In this document: positions 39,720 through 47,720 of the stretch, one piece after another
Position numbering within the stretch: the stretch's first letter is position 1
Layout of the letters: each line of letters starts with the position of its first letter
Source: Sideroxyarcus emersonii
Lineage (GTDB): Bacteria > Pseudomonadota > Gammaproteobacteria > Burkholderiales > Gallionellaceae
DNA length: 64,000 bases
Assembly (NCBI RefSeq): GCF_021654335.1
Contig: NZ_AP023423.1
Span: 1,921,001-1,985,000 of the forward strand
Direction: 5' to 3'
Notes under the pieces: generated by a model
Seen by the model: the letters and a program-made list of their open reading frames with translations, nothing else
Databases searched by the model: none
Told to the model about the DNA's origin: nothing
Translations under genes and position numbers: made by a program

Positions 39720-40195
39720 ATATTGAAGAATTTTGGGAAAGTGCTAAGCAGAATAAACTAAGTTTAGGGCCTATGGGGGAAGGCGCTGCCGACTCACCTT
39801 TGCTATCCAATGAAGCGTTATTCCATCTTCCTCTCCTCGCTATGTTTATTTTGATGATGGCCAAAGGAAGGAAAAAGCCACGTATCGATGAGCTTGGACA
39901 GACCGTGGGGGAATGTATCGAGAGAACACTAGCTGGATTTAAAGGATCAAGCCAGCACATTGGATGGTCTGGTAATTTAAGAGTACGCACTGTCAATGCC
40001 TTAGCCTTCCTTGAGCTTGCCGACCTGGTACACGTGAATCAAAACACCAAGTTCATCAGCACCACTCAAAAGGGAACCAGCCTTTATGCGCTTGCTAGTG
40101 AAGGAGAAGGCAATTTGGCCATTACCCTGAAACATGCCGAACGCCTTTATGGCGACATGAATAGAGAAACTCAAATAAGGTTGAAAGTCTTATGA
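39716..40195 (+). CDS. ABC-3C middle component (putative)
   Basis: 159-aa protein beginning MNIEEFWESAKQ, with ALFHLPLLAMFILMMAKGRKKPRIDELGQ and a winged-helix-like C-terminal half (LRVRTVNALAFLELADLVHV...KFISTTQKG). No catalytic motif. Its size and position between effector and ATPase fit the 'middle component' families of ABC-3C systems. Both ends overlap neighbours by ATGA, so the three genes are one translationally coupled operon. Confidence 0.65.
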   Translation: MNIEEFWESAKQNKLSLGPMGEGAADSPLLSNEALFHLPLLAMFILMMAKGRKKPRIDELGQTVGECIERTLAGFKGSSQHIGWSGNLRVRTVNALAFLELADLVHVNQNTKFISTTQKGTSLYALASEGEGNLAITLKHAERLYGDMNRETQIRLKVL

Positions 40196-41964
40196 GAATA
40201 CACTCAGTAGAGGTTATTCCTCGCGGCGAGATGGGATGGGGATCAGGAGAGCTTGTATTAGGCTCTCAATTAACATCCCTTCATGCCCCTAATGGTAGTG
40301 GGAAGACCCCAATAGTAATGATGGTTGTATATGCCCTTGGCTATCCAGCCACTTTTAGAGATGACATTTCTAGCAAATGCCAAAGTGTCCGCCTTAAGAT
40401 CACTCACGGCGAGGGAAGCTACACTATTGAACGCATCATTGATAAAGACTTCTTTGCCACCATCAATACCGATGATGGGGAGCATTATGAGTACAACAAT
40501 GAGAAGGCCTTTTCAAACTTTTTGTTTGAAAAGGCTAAACTACAGATTCCGACTTTGACATCCACCAAAGGGCTGCCAACACAGCCATACATGGCGACAA
40601 CGCTGCCAATATTTTATTTAGATCAGGATAGTGGCTATACAACACCGTACGCCACATCCTCAGCATTTATAACAAACCAGTTTGTCGAGACAGTACGTTT
40701 CATTTTCGGATTTCCCCCAAAGAACTCCTATGACCGAAAAAAGGAACAACTAAAGCTCAAAGCGGAACTTGATTCCATCGACAGAAAAGTCGTGACACAA
40801 GAGCAAACAATTCAAAACCTACGATCAGACTTTGGCGTTATCCCAGATGCGAGGGATCTTCAAAGAAAGATTAGTTCGCTGGAAAATCAATTGCAGGAAT
40901 TTGAGAAATCCACAGTTCAAAAGGAGGAAGCTGATTCAGCCCTCAGTAGTATGCACGCCGAAAAGTTACAGACAGTGCAGGTCATTGAAAGAGAAATTAG
41001 CTTGCTTAGAGATCGACTAACTGGCATCGATCGTATAAAGAATGAAATAGCTGCAGAAGCAGACACTCTCAGTTTGAACGAAGAGGCGCGGCGGATATTC
41101 ACGTCCTTCTCTGAAATATGCGCCTCTGAAAAATGCTGCCTTTTTGAGAAAAGCTTCCAAGCCTATGCAAAAAACTTGCTCTACCTGAAAGACCAGATTA
41201 AGGATTTAGACAGAAATGCCGACATCGCACAGCAGCGAATAGCGTTCTTAGACGGTCAACATGCCGCATTAAAATCCGAGGCTAGATCAATTAGCGAAAG
41301 CCTACAAAAGACTCAAGAGAAAGGAAGAACCACCGGCGTCGTCGAAGCAATTCGCCTTTTGACAATAGAGCATATAGAAGCCGAAAAACTTTTTGCTAAA
41401 GTTCTTGCCTTTCATGGGCAGATCGAGCAGTACAACAAACTCATTACTTCCCGTGATGAGCTGCAGGATCGCCTAGGACTCCTTGAAACAGGCGGGGCGA
41501 CGGACCTAACTTTCTCGAAGTTCAAAGTTACCCTGAAGGAAAAGATCGTCAAATGGATGGATATTCTTAAGACACCTAATGTTTCTAGAAATGTGACTAT
41601 CGAAAATGATTTAGATATCCGCTTCGGAAAAGAGCCACTCTCTATTATCAAAGGCAGTACCAAGATTCGGCTTGTGCTCTCCATTCATGCAGCCTTATTT
41701 GAGATCAATCTGGAAAAGCCGGATGCCCCATTCCGATTCTTAATTATGGATACCCCCAAGCAACATGAAATCCATACGGATGATCTTTTACACTTCCTTA
41801 GTGAACTGAGTCAGTTAGCTGCCGAAAAAGATGGCCAAATTATGGTTTCCTCCACAGACTTCAAGTACCCATGTGGCGATATGGATCGAGAATGGAGGCC
41901 TGCCTTCAATGGCCCTGAACAAGCGATGTATCTTGGAACCAGAGAAGCGGCTACTTTAGAATGA
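40192..41964 (+). CDS. SMC/Rad50-like ABC ATPase of ABC-3C system
   Basis: 590-aa ATPase. Walker A is HAPNGSGKTP (about residues 31-40), followed by a long central coiled coil (about 180-430) interrupted by a Cys-containing turn (CASEKCCLF). A signature-like segment reads IIKGSTKIRLVLS and Walker B is FRFLIMDTPKQHE (D520). The residue after the Walker B aspartate is Thr, with DTPxQ as in Rad50-type conflict ATPases. AT-rich. It overlaps the middle-component gene by ATGA and is the last gene of the operon. Confidence 0.78.
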   Translation: MRIHSVEVIPRGEMGWGSGELVLGSQLTSLHAPNGSGKTPIVMMVVYALGYPATFRDDISSKCQSVRLKITHGEGSYTIERIIDKDFFATINTDDGEHYEYNNEKAFSNFLFEKAKLQIPTLTSTKGLPTQPYMATTLPIFYLDQDSGYTTPYATSSAFITNQFVETVRFIFGFPPKNSYDRKKEQLKLKAELDSIDRKVVTQEQTIQNLRSDFGVIPDARDLQRKISSLENQLQEFEKSTVQKEEADSALSSMHAEKLQTVQVIEREISLLRDRLTGIDRIKNEIAAEADTLSLNEEARRIFTSFSEICASEKCCLFEKSFQAYAKNLLYLKDQIKDLDRNADIAQQRIAFLDGQHAALKSEARSISESLQKTQEKGRTTGVVEAIRLLTIEHIEAEKLFAKVLAFHGQIEQYNKLITSRDELQDRLGLLETGGATDLTFSKFKVTLKEKIVKWMDILKTPNVSRNVTIENDLDIRFGKEPLSIIKGSTKIRLVLSIHAALFEINLEKPDAPFRFLIMDTPKQHEIHTDDLLHFLSELSQLAAEKDGQIMVSSTDFKYPCGDMDREWRPAFNGPEQAMYLGTREAATLE

Positions 41965-41967
41965 TAT

Positions 41968-41985
41968 GGGGTCAGCATCAAAATG
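41968..41985 (+). repeat. Short direct repeat, left copy
   Basis: GGGGTCAGCATCAAAATG. It matches 42931-42948 at 16 of 18 positions; the pair brackets the metallophosphoesterase gene. Confidence 0.6.
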
Positions 41986-42033
41986 CTTCCGGTTGAAGCT
42001 GCTCAGCTCGAATTCTGCACATCAGGAGGCGCA

Positions 42034-42921
42034 GTGAACAGCTTTAGAATTTCCCATCTTTCCGACTTGCATCTGACAGCGAAGGACAACGCCGCACGCT
42101 CAGAACCCAAGCTCTTTGGCGCACTAACCGGCATGAATGCCAACTTCCGAAAGATTGTCGCCTCAAGGGCGATCCAGGAATCTGATCTGGTATTAGTGAC
42201 GGGCGATGTCACCGATCGTGGTGATATCGATACATGGAAATTTTTCTGGGACACAGTGGAGAAGGCCAATATCAAAGATCGGGTGCGTGTGGTGCCTGGC
42301 AACCATGATGTTTGCTGTTTGGGTGCGCGTCTTCCAAAAACAGGTAAACAGTACCGCGAAGAGGACATGGCAAAGGCTCACAAGGGGCTACTGATGGGCG
42401 GCCAGCCGACCAAGTTTCCTTGGGCATATAGTCCTGATCCTCGCGTCGTGGTGTTTGGACTTAACTCGAATAATCTGGGAAATTTCACCGCGGCCACCAA
42501 TGCCATGGGTGATATTGGTTACTATCAACTAAAGGACTTGGCGAGCTTGTTATACAAGCATCGGGAGGTGCCTGTGAAAATCATTGCCATGCACCACAGC
42601 CCGAACATCCCTGAAGAGAAAACGGCGATCAAACGTGGACAGCGCCCTTTTTCGCAGCTCGATCGCATTGGGCACCAAGTGCCGGAGTCGCAAAGGCGGA
42701 TGCTCAATCTGCTTTGTGTCACGCACAAGGTTCGACTGCTGTTACACGGGCATCTGCATATGTCGGAGGATCGTCGTATAACTGGCGTGCGATATATTGG
42801 TGCAGCAGCTTCGACCGCGCCACAACACAGCCCCAAAGGGCCTATCCTGCAATTTCCAACCTATCAAGTGTCCACTAGAACACATCGAGTATTCTGCAAT
42901 AGTGCATTAGTGCCGATATGA
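42034..42921 (+). CDS. Calcineurin-like metallophosphoesterase
   Basis: 295-aa phosphoesterase with all five metallophosphatase blocks: HLSDLHL (D11, H13), GDVTDRG (D58), GNHD (N90-H91), MHHSP and GHLH. The start is GTG 42034, with a perfect AGGAGG four bases upstream; ATG 41983 would add 17 unrelated residues. The substrate may be a cyclic nucleotide, nucleic acid or phosphoester. Its location right after the ABC-3C operon suggests an accessory or neighbouring defence gene, but the 18-bp repeats and its own ribosome site indicate a separate unit. Confidence 0.85.
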   Translation: MNSFRISHLSDLHLTAKDNAARSEPKLFGALTGMNANFRKIVASRAIQESDLVLVTGDVTDRGDIDTWKFFWDTVEKANIKDRVRVVPGNHDVCCLGARLPKTGKQYREEDMAKAHKGLLMGGQPTKFPWAYSPDPRVVVFGLNSNNLGNFTAATNAMGDIGYYQLKDLASLLYKHREVPVKIIAMHHSPNIPEEKTAIKRGQRPFSQLDRIGHQVPESQRRMLNLLCVTHKVRLLLHGHLHMSEDRRITGVRYIGAAASTAPQHSPKGPILQFPTYQVSTRTHRVFCNSALVPI

Positions 42922-42930
42922 GGAGTCAGA

Positions 42931-42948
42931 GGGGTCAGCATCGCAATG
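42931..42948 (+). repeat. Short direct repeat, right copy
   Basis: GGGGTCAGCATCGCAATG, partner of 41968-41985. It lies ten bases after the phosphoesterase stop and marks the right edge of the AT-rich island. Confidence 0.6.
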
Positions 42949-42964
42949 GCCGCCCCACCCCAAC

Positions 42965-43348
42965 TCATTCGTAGTACTTGACCGACTTCCGCGCCCCCGG
43001 CTTCTTCTTGTGGATGACCACACCCTTGAGGCAATCGAGACTGGCGATGGGGGTATCCAAGTAGGCCGTATTGAGCGCATGCAGCAGCCAGCCGCCTTGC
43101 TCGTTGCGCCTGAGCTGGCGAAAGATGAAGTCTTCCTTCGCCACCTCGGCGATCACGAACGAGCCATCCCTTGCCGGCCTGCCCATCTCGATGACCAGGA
43201 TCTCGCCCTCGATGAATTCCGGCTGCATGCTGTCGCCCAGCACCATCAGCGCGACCAGTTCGTTGCCGGAGCAGTTGCTTTCGGGTGCGGCGTCCTGCTG
43301 CGTGGCGGCGGCAACGACGGGGATGTTGATCGGCTTGCGCGTTTGCAT
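42965..43348 (-). CDS. S24/LexA-fold protein lacking the catalytic Lys
   Basis: 127-aa protein consisting only of the LexA/UmuD C-terminal fold. The serine of the Ser-Lys dyad is present (S40 in LGDSMQPEF), but where LexA has VTVKRL this protein has FIFRQL, so the lysine is replaced by R77. No DNA-binding helix-turn-helix precedes it. It could be a UmuD-like regulator that no longer self-cleaves. The start at MQTRKPIN is set by the domain edge; the longer frame upstream looks spurious. Confidence 0.72.
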   Translation of the reverse strand: MQTRKPINIPVVAAATQQDAAPESNCSGNELVALMVLGDSMQPEFIEGEILVIEMGRPARDGSFVIAEVAKEDFIFRQLRRNEQGGWLLHALNTAYLDTPIASLDCLKGVVIHKKKPGARKSVKYYE

Positions 43349-43598
43349 GAAAAGGACTTTCAAGTTGAAGTAACTGGATGATAGTGCCAAACCGGCAGCG
43401 AATGAACTGGCTCGCAACAAGGGCTTGCCGGTGCGGCCCCAAAGGGCAATTGCGCAGCGCCCGCCGCAGATGCGGCAAATCCGCGCTGTATCCTGGGTTA
43501 AAATCAGCCGCAGTCCGTCAGCATCCATTTGCGAACCAATTTTTCATTTCCACATTCCAGCCACGCTTGCCCCACCCAGGCTAACGCCGATCTTTCCG

Positions 43599-44645
43599 AT
43601 GCGCATCTCCCAACTCCGCCAACGCCTGCATGACCTCGGCTGCAAGCCTTGCCACCAGGACCGCCTGCTGCGCGGCTGGAGCCAGCTCTGCTCGTACGAC
43701 AAGAAAGGCAGCCCCGCGCAGACGTTCTTTCCCGCTGCGTTGCGCAACGAGTTGCCCGCCATCGAAGCGGAGCTGGATGGGCTGGCACGCCTGCACGGCG
43801 AATACCCCGCCGATGCCGAGGTGGCACGGCTGCTGGTGGGGCTGGCCGACGGCCAGATGGTGGAAAGCGTGCTGCTGCCGCGCGGCGGGCTGTGCGTATC
43901 GACGCAGGTGGGTTGTGCGGTGGGCTGTGTGTTCTGCATGAGCGGGCGCGACGGCCTGCTGCGCCAGCTCGGCAGCGCCGAGATCGTGGCGCAGGTGGTG
44001 CTGGCACGCAAACGCCGCGCGGTGAGCAAGGTGGTGTTCATGGGCATGGGCGAGCCGGCGCACAACCTGGACAACGTGCTGGAGGCGATCGAGGTGCTGG
44101 GGACGCTGGGCGGCATCGGGCACAAGAACCTGGTGCTTTCCACGGTGGGCGACCTGCGCGTGTTCGAACGACTGCCGCAGCAGTTGGTGAAACCCGCGCT
44201 CGCGCTCTCGCTGCACAGTACCGATGCGGCGCTGCGCGCCAGGCTGCTGCCGCAGGCGCGGCAGATTGCGGTGGCCGAGCTGGTGCAGCGCGGCGAGGAC
44301 TATGCGCGCGCCACCGGCTATCCGGTGCAATATCAATGGACCTTGATCGAGGGTGTGAACGACAGCGATGCCGAGGTGGAACGGATCGCGCAGCTCCTTT
44401 CCGGCAAGTATGCGGTGATGAACTTCATTCCTTTCAACGACGTGGAGGGTCTGCCCTACCGCCGCCCTTCGGCCGAACGGATGGCTTATATGGTGGGCAC
44501 GCTGAAGCAGCGGGGCATCCTCGCCCGCCTGCGCGACTCGGCCGGGCAGGAGGTCGAGGGCGCCTGCGGGCAGTTGCGGGCACGGGCGGCAACAGCCAGG
44601 ATGGCCACCATCGCCCGCCCACAACGCCAGAACGTGCCGCAATAA
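43599..44645 (+). CDS. RlmN/Cfr-family radical SAM RNA methyltransferase
   Basis: 348-aa enzyme. The radical SAM cluster is C106/C110/C113 in CAVGCVFC; MGMGEPAHNLDNV and LSTVGD are family blocks, and the methyl-carrying cysteine is present near residue 323 (EGACGQLRA). It resembles RlmN (A2503 C2-methylation of 23S rRNA, A37 of tRNA), but the N-terminal region is divergent and the gene is not in the usual rlmN-ndk-pilF-hisS neighbourhood, so it may be a paralogue with another target. The start MRISQLRQ follows an untranslated stretch. Confidence 0.82.
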   Translation: MRISQLRQRLHDLGCKPCHQDRLLRGWSQLCSYDKKGSPAQTFFPAALRNELPAIEAELDGLARLHGEYPADAEVARLLVGLADGQMVESVLLPRGGLCVSTQVGCAVGCVFCMSGRDGLLRQLGSAEIVAQVVLARKRRAVSKVVFMGMGEPAHNLDNVLEAIEVLGTLGGIGHKNLVLSTVGDLRVFERLPQQLVKPALALSLHSTDAALRARLLPQARQIAVAELVQRGEDYARATGYPVQYQWTLIEGVNDSDAEVERIAQLLSGKYAVMNFIPFNDVEGLPYRRPSAERMAYMVGTLKQRGILARLRDSAGQEVEGACGQLRARAATARMATIARPQRQNVPQ

Positions 44646-44650
44646 AGCAC

Positions 44651-44680
44651 TTGCCAGCGCGAAAAGAACAAGGCCATAAT
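44651..44680 (+). promoter_or_regulatory. Sigma-70 promoter of the riboswitch-cyclase unit
   Basis: TTGCCA (44651-44656), an 18-bp spacer and CATAAT (44675-44680). It lies immediately after the rlmN-like stop and about 25 bp before the c-di-GMP aptamer, so the transcript would start near 44687. Confidence 0.6.
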
Positions 44681-44704
44681 GCCCCTACGTTTTGGGCGAT
44701 ATTG

Positions 44705-44796
44705 CCCGATTAAAGGCAAACCTATCGAAAGATAGGGACGCAAAGTTTCCGGTCTAAGGGGCCCTGAAGCCCTAGGACAGCGGGACTGCCGGTAAC
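44705..44796 (+). ncRNA. c-di-GMP-I (GEMM-I) riboswitch aptamer
   Basis: The conserved GEMM-I core is present: GGCAAACC, then the stem CCTATC-GAAA-GATAGG with its GNRA loop, then GGACGCAAAG, CCGGTCTAAGG (receptor side), and GGACAGCGGGACTGCCGG at the 3' end. The base equivalent to G20 of the Vc2 aptamer is G (44716), which favours c-di-GMP over 3',3'-cGAMP recognition. It is located about 100 bp upstream of the cyclase ATG and is the only copy in the window. Confidence 0.92.
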
Positions 44797-44819
44797 CACA
44801 CACCCTTTGGGTGGTTTCC
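44791..44819 (+). terminator. Hairpin after aptamer, possible expression platform
   Basis: GGTAACCAC...GTGGTTTCC, with an inner CACCC-TTT-GGGTG, overlaps the 3' edge of the aptamer. There is no T-run afterwards, so it may be a weak terminator, or a switch helix competing with the aptamer's closing stem. Confidence 0.35.
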
Positions 44820-44894
44820 GTTAGCTCCTCACAGGCTTGTCCTGCCGAAATTTGCGCCCCCTCCCCCGATAGCGTGTGCCGGTCAGGAGGAATC

Positions 44895-46235
44895 ATGCGA
44901 TTGAACATCAAGAGCACCGAAGTCTGGCTTCTGCTGATCGTTTCCTTGATGGCGCTGGGCGCCAATCTTCCGGACAACCTGGTCGGGAGCGCGGTCGACC
45001 GCAACCTGTTGCTGGTCATGCTGTCGGTGACGGTCTTCATAGCGCTGTTCCGCTACCTCAAATTGATGCTGTTCCTGTCCGTCTCGATCCTGGCCATCGG
45101 TGCCAACCTGCCGGATCAGCTGGCCGCCCAGCTCGGCATCAGCCGGACTGCGATGATTGTGGCGTCCGGCCTGCTGGTGGTGGTTGCGCTGCTGTACAAG
45201 CTGTATCAACAGCGCAAACCGACCGGCGCAGCGACGGCAACCGAGGGCGTCAGCGAGGCGACGATGGAAGTGCCGGTATCGGTGAGCCATTTGCGCGACA
45301 CCCCCGATTCCAGGTTCTCGATCATCTCGGCCATCCTGAACGGCGACTTTGCCGCCTTGCATCAGCTGCTCATCTCGGATGTGGAAGTGAATTTCAGCCA
45401 GGACGGCCAGATCCCGCTCTTCCTCGCCATCGAAAAAGGCAATGCCGATATCGTCCTGCTGTTGCTGATCCACGGGGCGAAACTCAGGATCAAGAACCAG
45501 TATGGGCAGACGCCCACCGACCTGGCGCTGAAGCTCCGCTTCGCGCGCATCGCCAAAATCCTGCATTACGCCGAAACGCAGAACATGGCCATCCAGAACC
45601 GCGCCGTCTATTCGTCCCATCAGACGAGGAAGATGGCCGTGCTGTTTGCCGATATCTGCGGCAGCACCGCCCTGTATGACCAGCTGGGGAACGAGGCTGC
45701 GCTGAACATGATCACGCGCACGCTGAATCTGCTGAAGCAGGAAGTCGCCAGCCACAAGGGCACGCTGATCAAGACCATCGGCGACGAAATCATGTGCACC
45801 TTCCCCAACGCCGCGCGGGCGGCCCAGGCGGCTCGCGCCATGCATCAGGTGCTCGATGCCGAGAAGCCCGGCGGCGAACATCCGATCGCGGTGCGCATCG
45901 GCCTGCATTTCGGCGATGTCATCCTCAAGGCCAACGATGTGTTCGGCGATACCGTGAATATCGCCGCCCGCATCGCCTCGATCACCAGGGCGCGGCAGAT
46001 CATGACCACGCAGGATGTCATCGACGTCCTGCCTGCGGAACTGGGCCACCGGGCGATCCCCATCGCCCGCGCATCGCTCCGCGGCAAGCAGGATGCGCTG
46101 GAGGTGTTCCAATTGGTCTGGGGAGCGGACGATACGCAGAGCCGCCGGATCGGCGACTCAACCTTGCGCGGGCTGGATGCCGCCAAAGCGACTGCGGACA
46201 TCCAGCAGAACGTGCTGGCCGCAACGTTCAGCTGA
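44895..46235 (+). CDS. Ankyrin/class III adenylate-guanylate cyclase
   Basis: 446-aa membrane protein. Four short hydrophobic segments cover residues about 8-110, an ankyrin-repeat region lies at about 140-235 (DGQIPLFLAIEKGNADIVLLLLIHGA), and a class III cyclase domain at about 250-410. The metal aspartate is in LFADICGSTAL, and GDEIMCTF, GLHFGDVI and GDTVNIAARI are canonical blocks. Product cAMP or cGMP is not decided by eye. AGGAGG is at the ATG. It lies downstream of the GEMM-I riboswitch, so its expression is predicted to respond to c-di-GMP; a terminator follows. Confidence 0.88.
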   Translation: MRLNIKSTEVWLLLIVSLMALGANLPDNLVGSAVDRNLLLVMLSVTVFIALFRYLKLMLFLSVSILAIGANLPDQLAAQLGISRTAMIVASGLLVVVALLYKLYQQRKPTGAATATEGVSEATMEVPVSVSHLRDTPDSRFSIISAILNGDFAALHQLLISDVEVNFSQDGQIPLFLAIEKGNADIVLLLLIHGAKLRIKNQYGQTPTDLALKLRFARIAKILHYAETQNMAIQNRAVYSSHQTRKMAVLFADICGSTALYDQLGNEAALNMITRTLNLLKQEVASHKGTLIKTIGDEIMCTFPNAARAAQAARAMHQVLDAEKPGGEHPIAVRIGLHFGDVILKANDVFGDTVNIAARIASITRARQIMTTQDVIDVLPAELGHRAIPIARASLRGKQDALEVFQLVWGADDTQSRRIGDSTLRGLDAAKATADIQQNVLAATFS

Positions 46236-46260
46236 CCGCCCCGACTGCCACGCATAAGGA

Positions 46261-46287
46261 AGCCCGGCATTGCCGGGCTTTCGTTTT
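46261..46287 (+). terminator. Intrinsic terminator after the cyclase gene
   Basis: AGCCCGGC-ATT-GCCGGGCT followed by TTCGTTTT, 26 bp after the cyclase stop. Confidence 0.85.
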
Positions 46288-46403
46288 GCGGGGCCTGCGG
46301 ATCAGCCGTTGCACCGGGCATGCAAACAGTCGCCAGCAACGGCTGCATCGCGCATAATACCGGCACGAGCAGACCTCACTCACCCATTCACCCGCACAGG
46401 CAC

Positions 46404-46808
46404 ATGACGGACGACATCTTTCTGTTTCTGGTACACCTGGTTATCACCGCGCTATCGCTCTGGCTGGCCAGCTTCATCTTCCGCGGCATCAAATTCGCCA
46501 ACAACGGCGCGTTGGTCATGGCCGCGCTCCTGCTCGGCCTGGCCAATGCGTTCATCCGGCCGATCATCATCTTCCTGACCTTTCCGCTGACGATGGTCAC
46601 CTTCGGTTTTTTCCTGCTGGTGATCAATGCGCTGATGATGATGTTCGTTTCGTCGGCGGTGCCCGGTTTCAAGGTGTCCGGATTCTGGACCGCGTTCTTC
46701 GCCAGCATCTTCATCGCGGTGCTCAGCTTTTTCGTCGGCCTGTTCATCTTCCAGTCCGGCGACCATCCGATCGCGATTCCCGCGCAGCAGGGCCTGACCT
46801 ATTCCTGA
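46404..46808 (+). CDS. Phage-holin-4-like (DUF360) membrane protein
   Basis: 134-aa integral membrane protein with four TM helices (about 5-28, 35-52, 58-85, 92-117) and the family core NAFIRPIIIFLTFPLTMVTFG. Despite the name, the family is widespread in non-phage contexts. The start at MTDDIFLF precedes TM1. The exonuclease gene follows after three bases. Confidence 0.85.
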   Translation: MTDDIFLFLVHLVITALSLWLASFIFRGIKFANNGALVMAALLLGLANAFIRPIIIFLTFPLTMVTFGFFLLVINALMMMFVSSAVPGFKVSGFWTAFFASIFIAVLSFFVGLFIFQSGDHPIAIPAQQGLTYS

Positions 46809-46811
46809 TGC

Positions 46812-47459
46812 ATGAAAAAAGTCGCCCCGACCAAGGATGAGATCGCGCTGCTGGCGCCGTTCGCCGGCCTCACGCTGGAACGCATCCACGTGCCTGCCAG
46901 CGGCCCGGAGTTCGCCGCTGCCGCAGCGGCGATCAAGGCGGCGGGCATCGTCGGCTTCGATACCGAATCCAGGCCGACCTTCGTCACCGGCGATGTGAGC
47001 GAAGGGCCGCACGTGGTGCAGTTCGCCCTGCACGACAAGGCCTACCTGTTCCAGGTTCACCGCAGCGACGGGCATCCCTTCCTGGTCGAGTTGCTGCAGT
47101 CGGAACAGCTCATCAAGGTCGGCTTCGGCCTCAAGTCGGATAGCAGCCACATCTACGCAAAACTGGGCGTCAGGTTCAGCGGCGTGGTGGATCTGAATAC
47201 GGTGTTCAGCATGCAGGGCTACCGCAAGGAGATGGGCGCACGGGCGGCAGTGGGGCTGGTGCTGAACCGGCGCTTTGCCAAATCGAAGAAGATCACCACC
47301 ACCAACTGGTCGCAGCAGGAACTCACGCCGCAGCAGATGCTCTACGCCGCCAACGATGCCTACGCCGCGCTGAAGGTGCTGGAGGCGCTGGCTCTGCCGC
47401 GCAACGCGCTGCCGATCATGGGCCAGCCCGCCATTCACAAGGCCGATTTATTGGAGTAG
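46812..47459 (+). CDS. DEDDy 3'-5' exonuclease (RNase D-like domain)
   Basis: 215-aa single-domain exonuclease. ExoI has GFDTES, ExoII has GFGLKSD with the metal aspartate, and ExoIII has YAANDAYAAL (Tyr and Asp of DEDDy). There are no HRDC domains, so it is a short relative of RNase D or of the WRN exonuclease. It is probably co-transcribed with the holin-like gene. Confidence 0.88.
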   Translation: MKKVAPTKDEIALLAPFAGLTLERIHVPASGPEFAAAAAAIKAAGIVGFDTESRPTFVTGDVSEGPHVVQFALHDKAYLFQVHRSDGHPFLVELLQSEQLIKVGFGLKSDSSHIYAKLGVRFSGVVDLNTVFSMQGYRKEMGARAAVGLVLNRRFAKSKKITTTNWSQQELTPQQMLYAANDAYAALKVLEALALPRNALPIMGQPAIHKADLLE

Positions 47460-47495
47460 CATGAATTTTCCTTAACCACGATAAGGAGTCCGATC

Positions 47496-47639
47496 ATGCC
47501 CCACTCACATCATTCCAGCCGGGACAAAGATACCAAGAAGAAGCCGCTGATGACGCCGAAGGAAAAACGCGCGGCCAAACATGCGAAGAAACATAGCCAG
47601 GATGTGCAGCCCCTGATCACGCAACCTGCCACACATTGA
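47496..47639 (+). CDS. Basic small protein, 47 aa
   Basis: Starts MPHSHHSSRDKDTKKK and ends TQPATH; rich in Lys and His, with no hydrophobic stretch. AAGGAG is 8 bases before the ATG and a strong terminator follows directly, so this is a compact transcription unit or the end of the exonuclease operon. Possibly nucleic-acid or metal binding; unrecognised. Confidence 0.6.
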   Translation: MPHSHHSSRDKDTKKKPLMTPKEKRAAKHAKKHSQDVQPLITQPATH

Positions 47640-47642
47640 TTG

Positions 47643-47674
47643 AAAAAAGCCCGGCGATGCCGGGCTTTGTATTT
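47643..47674. terminator. Bidirectional intrinsic terminator
   Basis: AAAGCCCGGC-GAT-GCCGGGCTTT, followed by GTATTT on the plus strand and by TTTTTT on the minus strand. It serves the 47-aa gene and, from the other side, the clpB-linked membrane-protein gene. Confidence 0.85.
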
Positions 47675-47720
47675 GGCGAGCCCAGCAGGGCCGGGTTCGC
47701 AATGCACTAGCCAGCCGCGT

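Noticed and set aside
37339..42950. Island as an integrase-driven genomic island
   Set aside because: No integrase, transposase or tRNA-end repeat was found; the gene-end duplication and the 18-bp repeats are noted, but the mechanism is open.
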